Below are positions 23,713-32,641 of a stretch of DNA of 64,000 nucleotides, piece by piece. A model generated the notes under the pieces. That model did not search any database, was not told the DNA's origin, and saw nothing but the letters and a program-made list of their open reading frames with translations. Location of the stretch: NCBI GenBank assembly GCA_965240325.2, contig OZ251231.1, positions 248,001 to 312,000 on the forward strand, in the 5' to 3' direction. A program made the translations under genes and the position numbers. Positions within the stretch are counted from its first letter, which is position 1. Every line of letters starts with the position of its first letter. The stretch is from Rebecca billardiae RCC1528. Its lineage: Eukaryota; Haptophyta.

Positions 23713-24123
23713 GTGCTCTGGAGCCCCGATTCAGCGCGCGCGCCGTGCCATGCGCGAGGGCGGAGGACAATGAGCCGCCTGCGTGACCAGCGGCGCAAGC
23801 CAAATCTGGCCGCGCACAAGATCGGGACGAATCGAAAGAAAGGCCGCCCTTCCCGAATCCCGGCAGCAGCCTGATTGCGCTTCGCGCCTGGCGGGCGTAA
23901 GCCGTTACCTGAGCCGCAGGGACTTGGAACGCGAGCACGCGCGATCTTCCCCGATCTCATCCCAATCAGTATGAACGTGCGCGTCCCATTGGACTTTTCA
24001 GGGATTCTGGTAATATATATCGGGACGGGAACGTCGTACTGGTATTCATCAACGATGACAGTCTAATGCTCGGCAGGCAAGCCAGGCGAGTTCCGGCAAT
24101 ACCAGCACCGCGTCGTTCTCGAA
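23713..24123. promoter_or_regulatory. divergent intergenic region with TATA-like element
   Basis: This 411-bp spacer separates two genes transcribed away from each other. A TAATATATATC element at about 24010-24020 stands about 105 bp before the methionine at 24124 and could serve the rightward carrier gene. No matching box is seen close to the leftward ankyrin gene. The assignment rests on position and sequence only. Confidence 0.35.
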
Positions 24124-25374
24124 TTGGTCGCGTCGGTGTGCTGTGCAAAGCCGCCCACCTTGGCCGGACTCCTCGCCGCCATTACTCCGGAGCCATTACT
24201 CCGGAAAACTGCATCATCGCTCGTCATCGCGATGCTGGTGCACTCGCAGCTGGTCGCGGTGCTCGTGCTCGCCTCGGCAGGCCGAAGCGCCTCGCACAAG
24301 GGCGTGCCCGCGCACCTCGACGTCGAGGAGCACGTCTATGAGCACGGGCGCGGCGCGCACACGGGCGGCGCGCGATCGCCGCCGCGCAAGGCTGGCGAGG
24401 GCAGCAGCGGCGGCGGCGGCGACGGGCGCGCACACGCGCGGCGCGACGCGATGCGCCGCCTCGCGCGCGAGATGCTCGCGGGCGGCATCGCCGAGGCCGT
24501 GATGGACGGCGTCCTCTACCCGATCGACACGCTCAAGGCGCGGCAGCAGGCGGTCGTGCGCACCGTCACGCCCAAGGGCGCGCCCAGGCTGCCGGGGCAG
24601 CGGCGCGCGCTGCTGGCCATGGGCAACCCGTTCGTCGGGGTCGTGCCGGTCGTTCTCTCCGCCATCCCCGCCGCCGCCGGCTTCATGGGCGTCAAGTTCG
24701 CCATGGAGATGGTCGCGCACCAGCTCACGCGCACCGACACGCACGGCGCGGGCACCACCATGCTCGCCTCCGGCGTTGCGGACGTGTGCTACTGGCTGTT
24801 CCGCTTCCCGCTCGAGACGGGCAAGAAGCGCGTGCAGGTGGGCGCGGACGCGAGCACGCTCGGCGCGATGCGCCGGCTGCTCGTCGAGGGCGGCTTCAAG
24901 CCCGCCGCGCTCTACACCGGCTGGCGCACCGTGCTCTGGCGGGACGTGCCGTACGACGCCCTGGAGTTTGGCGCGTATGAGCTGGCGCGCGCGCTGCTCG
25001 CGCAGGCGGCGCGGCGCGGCGCGGTGGCGGCGGCGGCGGAGTCGAGGAGGGAAGAGGGCGCCGAGGCGGCGGACGCCGAGTCCGCCCTCGCCGGCGCGTT
25101 CGCCGCGCTCTGCGCCGCCGTGATCACCACGCCCCTCGACTGCGTGCGCACGCGGCTCATCACGCAGCCGCGCGGCGTCGCGGGCGCGACCGCGTACACA
25201 GGCGTGTTGGACTGCCTCGCCAAGATGGCGCGGTACGAAGGCGCGGCCTCGCTCTTCTCCGGGCTGGGCGAGCGCTCGGTGATCGCGGGCGTCGGCGGCG
25301 CCATCTGGTTCGTCGTGTACGAGCGGCTGCGCATCGGCCACGGCTCGGCCGGCGAGTGGGAGACGTCCGCGTAG
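24124..25374 (+). CDS. mitochondrial carrier family protein, S-adenosylmethionine-carrier-like
   Basis: 416 residues from 24124, or 380 from an in-frame ATG at 24232. Three carrier repeats show the signatures PIDTLKAR, PLETGKKR and PLDCVRTR at the ends of their odd helices. This is the PX[DE]XX[KR] hallmark of six-helix solute carriers of the mitochondrial inner membrane and related plastid carriers. The first repeat (LAGGIAEAVMDGVLYPIDTL) and the last (GVGGAIWFVVYERL) most resemble S-adenosylmethionine carriers, which swap cytosolic SAM for organellar S-adenosylhomocysteine. The protein is longer than the usual 300 residues. Its N-terminal extension, MLVHSQLVAVLVLASAGRSA from 24232, looks like a signal peptide, unusual for a mitochondrial carrier and compatible with a plastid-directed presequence in a secondary alga. 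It is followed by a Gly-rich spacer. Substrate and compartment are inferred. Confidence 0.8.
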   Translation: MVASVCCAKPPTLAGLLAAITPEPLLRKTASSLVIAMLVHSQLVAVLVLASAGRSASHKGVPAHLDVEEHVYEHGRGAHTGGARSPPRKAGEGSSGGGGDGRAHARRDAMRRLAREMLAGGIAEAVMDGVLYPIDTLKARQQAVVRTVTPKGAPRLPGQRRALLAMGNPFVGVVPVVLSAIPAAAGFMGVKFAMEMVAHQLTRTDTHGAGTTMLASGVADVCYWLFRFPLETGKKRVQVGADASTLGAMRRLLVEGGFKPAALYTGWRTVLWRDVPYDALEFGAYELARALLAQAARRGAVAAAAESRREEGAEAADAESALAGAFAALCAAVITTPLDCVRTRLITQPRGVAGATAYTGVLDCLAKMARYEGAASLFSGLGERSVIAGVGGAIWFVVYERLRIGHGSAGEWETSA

Positions 25375-25837
25375 GAGCGGCCGTGGTGACTCAGCTGACA
25401 ACTCTAGGAGCGTGTGCGCGCCTGATCGCTCCGCGTCAGACGCGCCGACGGTGCGGTGCACGAACGAGTCCGCGCTCCGAGGCTACTGTAGCTTTCTGGA
25501 TCGTGGTGGCCACCGACGAAAGAGTCGCGCGTCGATTCGCGTTGGGCCCTAGTAGTAGTACCAGCATTTTGCCCCCCCCCGGACGCAAAAGTCAGAACAT
25601 GAGAACAGAGCCACGCGCGGTCGGCGGACGAATGATGATCGACGATGTCGATGGCGGCACTACGGCAGCGCGAGGTGGTGTGAATTGGTCAACATCCGAG
25701 ACATGCGAGCCGCGGAAGGGGCACTCGCTGACGGACGATGCATCACGTAGATCATCGCTACGACTCTGCTCCTGCTCATGAGCATGCCACTACAGTATAC
25801 TCGGCGACACGGTCGGCTGCGGTCGGCACGCGCCCGG

Positions 25838-26676
25838 ATGGCGGCGGCGGCAGCGGCAGCACACGTCGGCGGCTGCATTGGCGCACGGCTGCTCCGGCAG
25901 GGTTGCGGCTGCGGCTGCGGGCGGGTCGGGCTGGTTGTCGACGCGCTGCGACGGTGGCAGCGGCGGCGGGCTTGGCAGCTGTCTGGGCGGCTGCTGCAGG
26001 CTGGGCGGCAGCGGCGGCTGCAGCGGTCTACTGAGGCATGCGGCGTCGGCGCCGGCCTCGGCGCGCTGGGCGCCTGCCTGCGGCTGCGCAGCGCGTGCAC
26101 GGCGCGGGCCGACAGCTGGTCGGCAAGCGTGCAGCGCCGCCGTGCACAGCAGGCGTCCTGCTGCGTGCGTAGGCTGCAGCGCAGCCGTGCACGCCTGGTA
26201 CACACATGGCCCTTCAAGCCAGCCGCGGAACTCGGCGCGGCCCCTGACAAAGCTCTCGCGCATGTCGGTGTAGCACTCTGCGTGAAGGCTGAGCTGGTGG
26301 CTCGCACGCTGTCGAGCGCGCGCCGGGCGGCGTCGGCGATGACACACTGGGCGTAGCAGCCGCACGCACTCAGCACGCCCTCGTCCAAGCGCATGGCGGC
26401 GAGCGCAACGAGCACGGCGAGGGCGAGGGCGAACGTGGCGCCCCAGGCGCGCGGCTCGCGGCGACTGCGACATCGAGCGCTGCGCTGAGCGCACACGCGT
26501 GCGCGGCGCGCAGTGGGCGTCGGCCTCGGCGCTGGCACCGGCGGCGGCGGGGGCATCGGCGGTTGCGGCGGCATCGGCGGCAGCGGCCGCATCTGGGCGG
26601 GGGCGCAGGACTTCACTGTCGCTGCCACGCGCAGCGCGCCTGGCTCTCACCAGATCGGGCACGTGCTGTCGGACAG

Positions 26677-26711
<35 letters not shown>

Positions 26712-28290
26712 CTGCAGCACAGCCGTGCACGCCTGGTGCACACATTGCCCTTCAAGCCAGCCGCGGAACTGGGCGCGGCCCCTGACAAAGCTCTCGCGCA
26801 TGTCAGAGTAGCACTTGGCGTGAAGGCTGAGCTGGTGGCTCGCACGCTGTCGAGCGCGCGCTGGGCTGCGTCGGCGATGACGCACCGGGCGTAGCAGCCG
26901 CGCGCGCTCACTGCTCAGCACGCCCTCGTTGGCGAGCGCGTGGCCGCGAGCGCACTGAGCACGGCGGCGAGGGCGAGGTCGAACGCGGCGGCCCAGGTGC
27001 GCGGCTCGTGGCGACCGTCGGCATCGAGCGCTGCGCTGAGCGCACACGCGTGCGCGGCGCGCAGTGGGCGTTGGCCTCGGCGCTGGCACAGGCGGCGGCG
27101 GGGCCATCGGCGGCGGCGGCAGCATATTGGCCGAATAATATAACATACGCCACTAATTGTCACGGTCCGGCCGTGCTGAGCGGCTGCTGAGTCACAGTGA
27201 GCGTGTCACGTGCCTCACGGTCGGCTGAGCGGCTCGGCACGCGCTCGGATTGCAGCACCGTTCCGTGACCGGCATGGCATCACCAATTGTCATAAGGCGT
27301 TGTCGGCGTGCCCACCTGCTGGGCGGGCGCCGCGCCGGTTTATCATCTCACCGCAGCTGTCGAGCAGGTCGTCGATGGCGGGCACGTGCTGTCGGTCAGT
27401 GCCCCCCCCCCCGACTGCCCCCCCCTTGGGGCGGCCGACTGCTCCAGCTGGGGTCGGCGTCGGCGGCTGCATTGGCTGACGGCTGCTCCGGCAGGGTTGC
27501 GGCTGCGGCTGCGGGCGGGTCGGGCTGGTTGTTGACGCGCTGCGGCGGTGGCAGCGGCGGCGGGCTTGGCAGCTGTCTGGGCGGCTGCGGCAGGCTGGGC
27601 GCCAGCGGCGGCTGCGGCGGTCTGATGCATCTCTGTCAGGCCGGTGGCGTCTGCGCCGGCCTCGTGACTCTGGGCGCCTGCCCTCGGCGCGGCCCCTGGC
27701 AAAGGTCCGTCGCGCATGTCGGAGTAGCACTCGGCGTGAAGGCTGAGCTGATGGCTTGCACGCTGTCGAGTGCGCGCTGGGCGGCGTCGGCGATAGGCGG
27801 GCTCGGCTGATGCGGTGGCATAGGCGGCGGCGGCGGCGCAGGCTGTCGCGGCGGCGGGGGCACCGGAGGATGCGGCGGCATCGAAGGCAGCGGCGGCATC
27901 CGCGGCGGGGGCGCCTGGCGAGCGGCGGAAGGTGGCAGGTGCGATGGATGGCGCCGCCCGGCTGATGCGGTGGCATAGGTGGCGGCGGCGCAGGCTGTCG
28001 AGCGCGCGCGCGCTGGGCGGCGTCGGCGTTGACGCCGGGTAAAGCTTGTGGCCGCGAGCGCGCCGAGCACGGCGAGGTCGAGGACGAACGTGGCGCCCCA
28101 CGGGCAAGCTCGCGGCGACCGTGGGCATCGAGCACTGCGCTGAGCGCACGCGCGTGCGCGGCGCGCAGTGGGCATCGGCCTCGGCGCTGGCACCGGCGGC
28201 GGCGGGGGCATCGGAGGATGCGGCGGCATCGGTGGCGGCGGCGGCATCCGCGGCGGGGGCGCCTGGCGAGCGGCGGAAGGTCGGGGCAGC
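25838..28290. repeat. three direct copies of a composite repeat
   Basis: Several blocks recur in the same order and orientation. The block starting TCGAGCGCTGCGCTGAGCGC or its variant lies near 26473, 27025 and 28128. The CTTCAAGCCAGCCGCGGAAC...GCGTGAAGGCTGAGCTG block lies at about 26210-26345, 26750-26885 and, partly, 27690-27800. The TGCTCCGGCAGGGTTGCGGC block lies near 25888 and 27486. Minus-strand frames repeat protein-like pieces such as TDMRESFVRGRAEFRGWLEG and ATFALALAVLVALAAMRLDE, but the frame breaks differently in each copy. This looks like unequal duplication of a former gene or mobile element. The identity is unknown. Confidence 0.7.
26677..26709 (+). repeat. poly-C tract of 33
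   Basis: An uninterrupted run of 33 cytosines inside the composite repeat, at the junction where the copies diverge. A shorter interrupted C tract is at about 27402-27426. Such runs can form i-motif or, on the other strand, G-quadruplex structures and are also prone to sequencing length errors. Confidence 0.95.
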
Positions 28291-28312
28291 ACGGGCGCCT
28301 CGTCCCAGATGA

Positions 28313-28650
28313 CAAGCCGCGCGCTGGCGAGCAGGTCGCCGCGCTGCGTGCTGTGGGACACGTGAAAGGTCTTGTTCTCGTGCTGCTTGTCAACGTGCAT
28401 GTGGTGCTGCAAGTGGAAGGTGCCACCGCCATCGAAGGCAAGCGCCGTGATGCCGGACCACGCGCACGGCAGCGCGACGTCCCCAGCCGCGCGCGCGCAG
28501 CAGGGCGCGCAGCATGACCGTCTTTTCCGCGCCAGCGGAGGCGCTGAGCGAGTGCAGCACTCGCCGCGAGTGCAGCACTCCGCGCGGTCGGCGCGTCGAC
28601 GTCGGAGAGCACGGCGTGGACGATGCAGGCCTGCTCGTCGTCGAGCACGG
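28313..28650 (-). pseudogene. PIF1-like helicase remnant
   Basis: Successive minus-strand frames show pieces of a PIF1-type superfamily 1 helicase. LDDEQACIVHAVLSDVD lies at the 5' end. A degenerate Walker A region, SASAGAEKTVMLRALLRARG, has E where the family has the second G of GTGKT. Motif Ia and II material is GITALAFDGGGTFHLQHH and LLASARLVIWDEAPV. The frame changes at least twice, and a short duplicated stretch with CGAGTGCAGCACTC interrupts the first junction. After WDEAPVLPR the homology ends abruptly in the composite repeat. PIF1-like helicases are carried by Helitron elements and are also host genes; no Helitron Rep domain or ends are visible here. Confidence 0.65.
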
Positions 28651-28784
28651 GCACGCGCGCGGCGGCCGCACCCACGCGCTCGTCCGCGCGGGCGTCGGCG
28701 CGCCTGGGCTCAGCGCGCGTGGCGGGCGGGAGCTCTGAGCTCTCGTGGGACGGACGTCCGGCGGGGCTGCAACACTTGCAGACT

Positions 28785-28960
28785 TGCTTGGTCCGGCTTC
28801 CGCATAACTAACTTACTTGGTCCGGCGTTTTTTACTTGGTCCGTGCTTTTTTACTTGGATTGGCGTCTGTTTACTTGGATTGGCGGTTTATGCGGCGTGA
28901 CGAACGTTTTTTACTCCGATTGGCGCCTGCTTACTCCGATTGGCGGTTTATGCGGCCCGA
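28785..28960 (+). repeat. short TTACTTGG / TTACTCCGATTGGCG repeat array
   Basis: Imperfect direct repeats of about 15-30 bp built on TTACTTGGTCCGGC, TTACTTGGATTGGCG and TTACTCCGATTGGCG, including two copies of ATTGGCGGTTTATGCGGC (near 28879 and 28938). The array is AT-richer than its surroundings and non-coding in all frames. Confidence 0.7.
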
Positions 28961-29453
28961 ACCCGTGACGAAATACCAAGTAATTTCCAAGTAGCGCAAA
29001 GTAAGCAATTTGTGCGCAAAGCACGCAATTTGGCGAGTTTGGCGAGCCGGATCGTGGAGAGAAACAGGAAGAGCGGAGACTAGTCCAGCGCGCTTTTGAA
29101 ACATCTGCAGCTGAAATCCGTCACTCGGTCTCGCCTTTGATTTCGTACCCATGCACTTCCTGGTGGGCCTGACGACGTCCGGACGACGACAACAACGACA
29201 TCCGCCATGGGGACCAACATCAACGCGCTCACACCACTGCCACTGCTGCAAGCTTCGACCAGTACCACTACAGACGAATCAGGAGAGCTGCGCCCTCGTG
29301 CCTGTGTCTTTAAATCATTAGAATTGGTCTGACAGTGATCATGATTCCTGGGAGGCCAGCCCCCGCCCAAGGGACCTCCCTTGCCCCGCCCCCCCCGGCC
29401 CGGAGCAAATTCGTCCTCGGTTTGCGTCACGGCGTGTGCCAGAAAGTAGCAGC

Positions 29454-30611
29454 ATGGCGTCGGCGCCGCCTGCTGATATGAACACGTCCTGCGTGATGCC
29501 GCCGTACCTCATCCCCAGAGGATTCGTCGAGCCCGTGAACGAGTGCTTGCGCGGTGTCGATGCGATCACGTGCATGACCACGCTGCTGACCACCTGGCTC
29601 CTGGCGGCCGCACTCGCCGCGCTCCTGTGGTGCGCCGCGCGCGCAGGGGCCAGCGCTGCGCAGGGCGCGCGCGTGGAGGGCGCGGAGCGCCCGCGCCGCG
29701 AGGACGTGGCCCCAGCGGGCGAGGGCAGAGGAGCTGGCTCTGGCAGCCCGGCCTTCTCTGCCTCGCGCAGCGCGATCGACGCCCTGGACGCCGTGTGCCG
29801 CCGCGCCGCATCGGCGGCGCCGCTCGACGCGGCCGAGCTGGCGCGCGCGCTGCGCTGCCTCGACCGACCCGCGGCGGCGAGTGACGCGACGTGGACGCAC
29901 GTCAAGTCCGCGGGCGGGCTCGAGCTGTACGAGTACTCCGCGCACGGCGCGCACGCCGTCAAGTGCGACGCGCTCTTCGACGTCGAGGCGCACGCGCTGC
30001 TCAGCTGCGTGCGCGAGCTCGAGCTGATGCCCCGGTGGAATCCATACGTGACACACTGCTACGCGGAGCTCGAGCCGGCAGAGGAGCGCGTGCGCGCGTG
30101 CGCGGCGCTTTGGACGCCGCCGCCCATGCCGCGCGTGCGCGCGCGGCTCGACGCGCGGCTCGACGACGCGCTCGACGCGCACGGCTGCATGCTCATCACC
30201 GCCGGGCCGCCCCCGCGCGTGCCCGAGGCCTCGCTGGCGCCCGAGGCGCGCGGGCTGCTCGAGCTGCCCATGCGCGTGGTGGCGGCACTGTACCCACGCG
30301 CGGCCCGGCAGACGCGCGCCGTCCTCGTGTGCGCCGTGCCCGCCAGCATCATCCCGGGCTGGGTGGTTCGGCTCGTGCTCTTCGTGATTGCGCCCGTGAT
30401 CTACCGCGCGAGCTGTCGGCTGCTTGGCGCAGCGGTGGCGGAGGGGCAGCCGCTGCGCGCGCGCATCGAGGGCGGGCCGCATGCTGCGCTGTACGCGCGC
30501 GTGCGCCGAGCGTGCGCGGCGCACGTGGCGGCGGGCGCGCCTGGCGACGCACGCGCGGCGGCCGAGCCGCGCCGGGCAGCGGCCAACGGTGCGGGCTGGG
30601 GCGACCTGTGA
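29454..30611 (+). CDS. START-like lipid-binding membrane protein
   Basis: 385 residues. The ATG at 29454 gives MASAPPADMNTSC; upstream in-frame codons lack an ATG. A hydrophobic segment, TTLLTTWLLAAALAALLWCA (about 44-63), looks like a transmembrane anchor. A variable spacer and then a START/Bet v1-like domain follow. Recognisable elements are the W-x-H-V-K strand start, LYEYSAHGAHAVKCDALFDV, ELELMPRWNPYVTHCYAELE, then a series of alternating strands and the C-terminal amphipathic segment PGWVVRLVLFVIAPVIYRAS. START domains hold a lipid or sterol in a hydrophobic groove and move it between membranes or sense it. The WNPYV motif with a preceding conserved Leu-Met-Pro is typical of StAR-related lipid-transfer proteins. 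Ligand and membrane are unknown. No partner gene is adjacent. Confidence 0.7.
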   Translation: MASAPPADMNTSCVMPPYLIPRGFVEPVNECLRGVDAITCMTTLLTTWLLAAALAALLWCAARAGASAAQGARVEGAERPRREDVAPAGEGRGAGSGSPAFSASRSAIDALDAVCRRAASAAPLDAAELARALRCLDRPAAASDATWTHVKSAGGLELYEYSAHGAHAVKCDALFDVEAHALLSCVRELELMPRWNPYVTHCYAELEPAEERVRACAALWTPPPMPRVRARLDARLDDALDAHGCMLITAGPPPRVPEASLAPEARGLLELPMRVVAALYPRAARQTRAVLVCAVPASIIPGWVVRLVLFVIAPVIYRASCRLLGAAVAEGQPLRARIEGGPHAALYARVRRACAAHVAAGAPGDARAAAEPRRAAANGAGWGDL

Positions 30612-31082
30612 CCCGCCGTCGGGCACGAGCAGCCGCGCAGCGGACCTGCTGGCCGCGGCAGCTCAGCACGCTGCGCACAGCGCAGGCACCGCACAGCCAC
30701 TGGCCACGTGGCGCGGCCCGCTCAGGCCGCTGCACCGCAGCATGGTGGTCGCAGGGCGTGCCCGCGGCGCCATGGCGCACGTGGCTAGGCAGAGGCGCAG
30801 CGCCCTCCTGCGCCCTTCCGTGCGCCGCGAGTCTCGCGTCGCCACATCTTCATTGTCCGCGCGCCGTGACTCGTGAGCGCATCAGCCGCGCCGCGCTGGC
30901 CACTTCAGCGCGGACTAAGTAACGCCAATAATATGATATAGATAAAGCCGCGCCGCCACTCCGTAGCGCTCGCGCCGACGGTACTCGGACCGCCGCAGAG
31001 CCAGAGCGGCAGAGAGTGGCGACCAGTCAGTACTATTCGCTTCGGACAGGTTGCACGGGAAACTGACCTTGGTCTTGCCGGG

Positions 31083-31460
31083 GCAAGGGAGTCAAGGGTC
31101 CCGCGCCCCAGTGGCGCGCTCGGCGGATGTTGGCACACAGATTTTTGCCCGCGGCCTGCGGCGGGCGGCGGCGAGGGCGTGCTCCGCTGGCGGGGCGAGC
31201 GCACGGGGCACGGCGCTGCGGGCGCGGATGTGCCCGCGAAGCCGGCGCGTGCGGACGGGCAGTTGCGAGAGAGCATATGGCGCCCTCCTGCGACGCGCGA
31301 CTTGCGCCACGCCTCTTTCGCCTCGGCTCAGAGCAGCGCGCACGCACGCGCCGCCTCAAGGCCAGCCTTGCCGCGCCGCAGCCGGCCGCGCGCACGCCGT
31401 GCGCGGCGTGGTCGGGAAGGAGCGGGCGCTGCTGCCGGGCGAGATGGCGACATCATGTGC
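31083..31460 (+). repeat. 380-bp dispersed repeat, copy 1
   Basis: It begins near GCAAGGGAGTCAAGGGT and ends near GGGCGAGATGGCGACATC. It is the same sequence family as 52847-53249 (same orientation) and 53552-53928 (opposite orientation), with roughly one difference per few tens of bases. Frames in all six directions are open but Arg-rich, an effect of base composition rather than a protein. It is non-coding or of unknown nature. Confidence 0.85.
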
Positions 31461-31471
31461 GCACATGAGGG

Positions 31472-31693
31472 CCCGGTTAGTTTTGGGGTGCCCTCAACTG
31501 CCAAAACCACCCCTCGCGGAGAGGCTTGGACGGACGCAAGATGGGCACCCCTCGCCCTCGCCGTCGAGGACAAGCCGGAGGACGCCCGTGTCGGTAAGGC
31601 ACCCGCTGGGGCCGGGTCGCCACGGCCGCACATGCTCGCGCCAGGCGCGTTTGAAAATGACCCCAAACGACCCCACCCCAAAACTAACCCGGG
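31472..31693. mobile_element. MITE-like unit with 19-20 bp terminal inverted repeats
   Basis: The left end CCCGGTTAGTTTTGGGGTG (31472-31490) is the complement of the right end CACCCCAAAACTAACCCGGG (31674-31693) except for one extra G. The enclosed 222 bp has no gene. Size and termini fit a non-autonomous DNA transposon. No clear target-site duplication beyond a possible AGG was seen. It abuts the end of the 380-bp repeat. Confidence 0.5.
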
Positions 31694-32388
31694 AGGCGCG
31701 TGCGCACGCGCGGCGCGAGCTCGTGGGCAGCATTGCTGGCGAAGCGAGCCGCCTTCTCGTGCTGCCCAGGCTGGGGATCCCCCCGCAATCACTCCTGATG
31801 AGGCGGAAGCGACGCGCCGAAGCACTCGCGATGCCACCGAGACGGGCAGAGCCGTTGCCCAGCGTCGCCTTGTGGGACATGGCGAGCCGCTGGAGCGGCC
31901 ATGCTCTCCCAGTTCGCGCGGCCAGCCCCCCCCCCATATTAATATTCGAAACGATGGAATTTGAGACGAATTTCGGGTGCGACCGTCCGTGGCCGATGGT
32001 GCCGGCGATCGACAGTAACTGGGCTCGGCCCTTTACCTACTCGTACTGACGAAATCTGCGCCGACAGATGTTTTCTACGCGGCTGAGATTGAAGCTGAGC
32101 GCGAAGGAGCGCGCCAGTCCGAAGATTTGCGCCAGGCCGCCGCAGCGAACCGAAGCGAATGAAAGAGAAGCGAACTTTCGATGAAGCGAAATCTTTGACG
32201 TGGGCCGATCTGGCGATCTCGCTCGCCCCCAGTGTGGGGCACAGGCCGGTGCCGCCTGCGCAGCCGGCCGGAAGCTAGTCGAGGACCTTCGGTGCCGGGG
32301 TGTCATACCTCATTTTAAGAGCAGGTCGATCTCATGAAGCGAAGTCATCTGTTCAAACGACTTCAATTCTCGGCTGATTTGATTGCCC

Positions 32389-32394
32389 TATAAT
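32389..32394 (+). promoter_or_regulatory. TATA-like element of the MYB gene
   Basis: TATAAT within CCCTATAATAGATG, about 250 bp before the chosen MYB start codon. If it positions transcription some 30 bp downstream, the upstream in-frame ATG at 32426 would have almost no leader, which favours the start at 32642. Confidence 0.35.
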
Positions 32395-32641
32395 AGATGT
32401 GGGTTCTGCGCAACTTCGGATCCATATGCAGATGCGCCCTTCGCGAAGGGAGCACAGGGAGCAGGCCGGTCGATACCCAGGAGGTGCAGCAAAATCCAGC
32501 AAAAGTGCCGGTCCATACCAACAGTACCCCGCTTTCCAGGTGGGCGAAAAAATCCGAACTGACCCCCGCTTGTCGCCCTGCTCGCCTGTCGTCGACACCC
32601 GACACACACCCACTACGCCTCGGCGGACACCGCCGCGGTGC

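Larger units (their letters stand above)
25375..29453. other. repeat-rich intergenic region
   Basis: No intact gene. It contains the three-fold direct repeats (25838-28290), two poly-C tracts, a PIF1-like helicase remnant (28313-28650) and a TTACTTGG-rich array (28785-28960). The remaining 29.0-29.45 kb is unremarkable spacer before the START gene. A 106-codon minus frame at 28931-29251 has no recognisable domain. Confidence 0.6.
30612..32641. other. intergenic region with dispersed repeats
   Basis: No gene is identified. It contains one copy of a 380-bp dispersed repeat (31083-31460), directly followed by a 222-bp MITE-like unit (31472-31693). Arg/Ala-rich open frames here have no domain or consistent homology. 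A TATAAT element before the MYB gene is listed separately. Confidence 0.5.

Noticed and set aside
31051-32049. 332-codon plus frame over the 380-bp repeat
   Set aside because: The same sequence occurs three times with frames open in several directions; no domain, so composition explains it.
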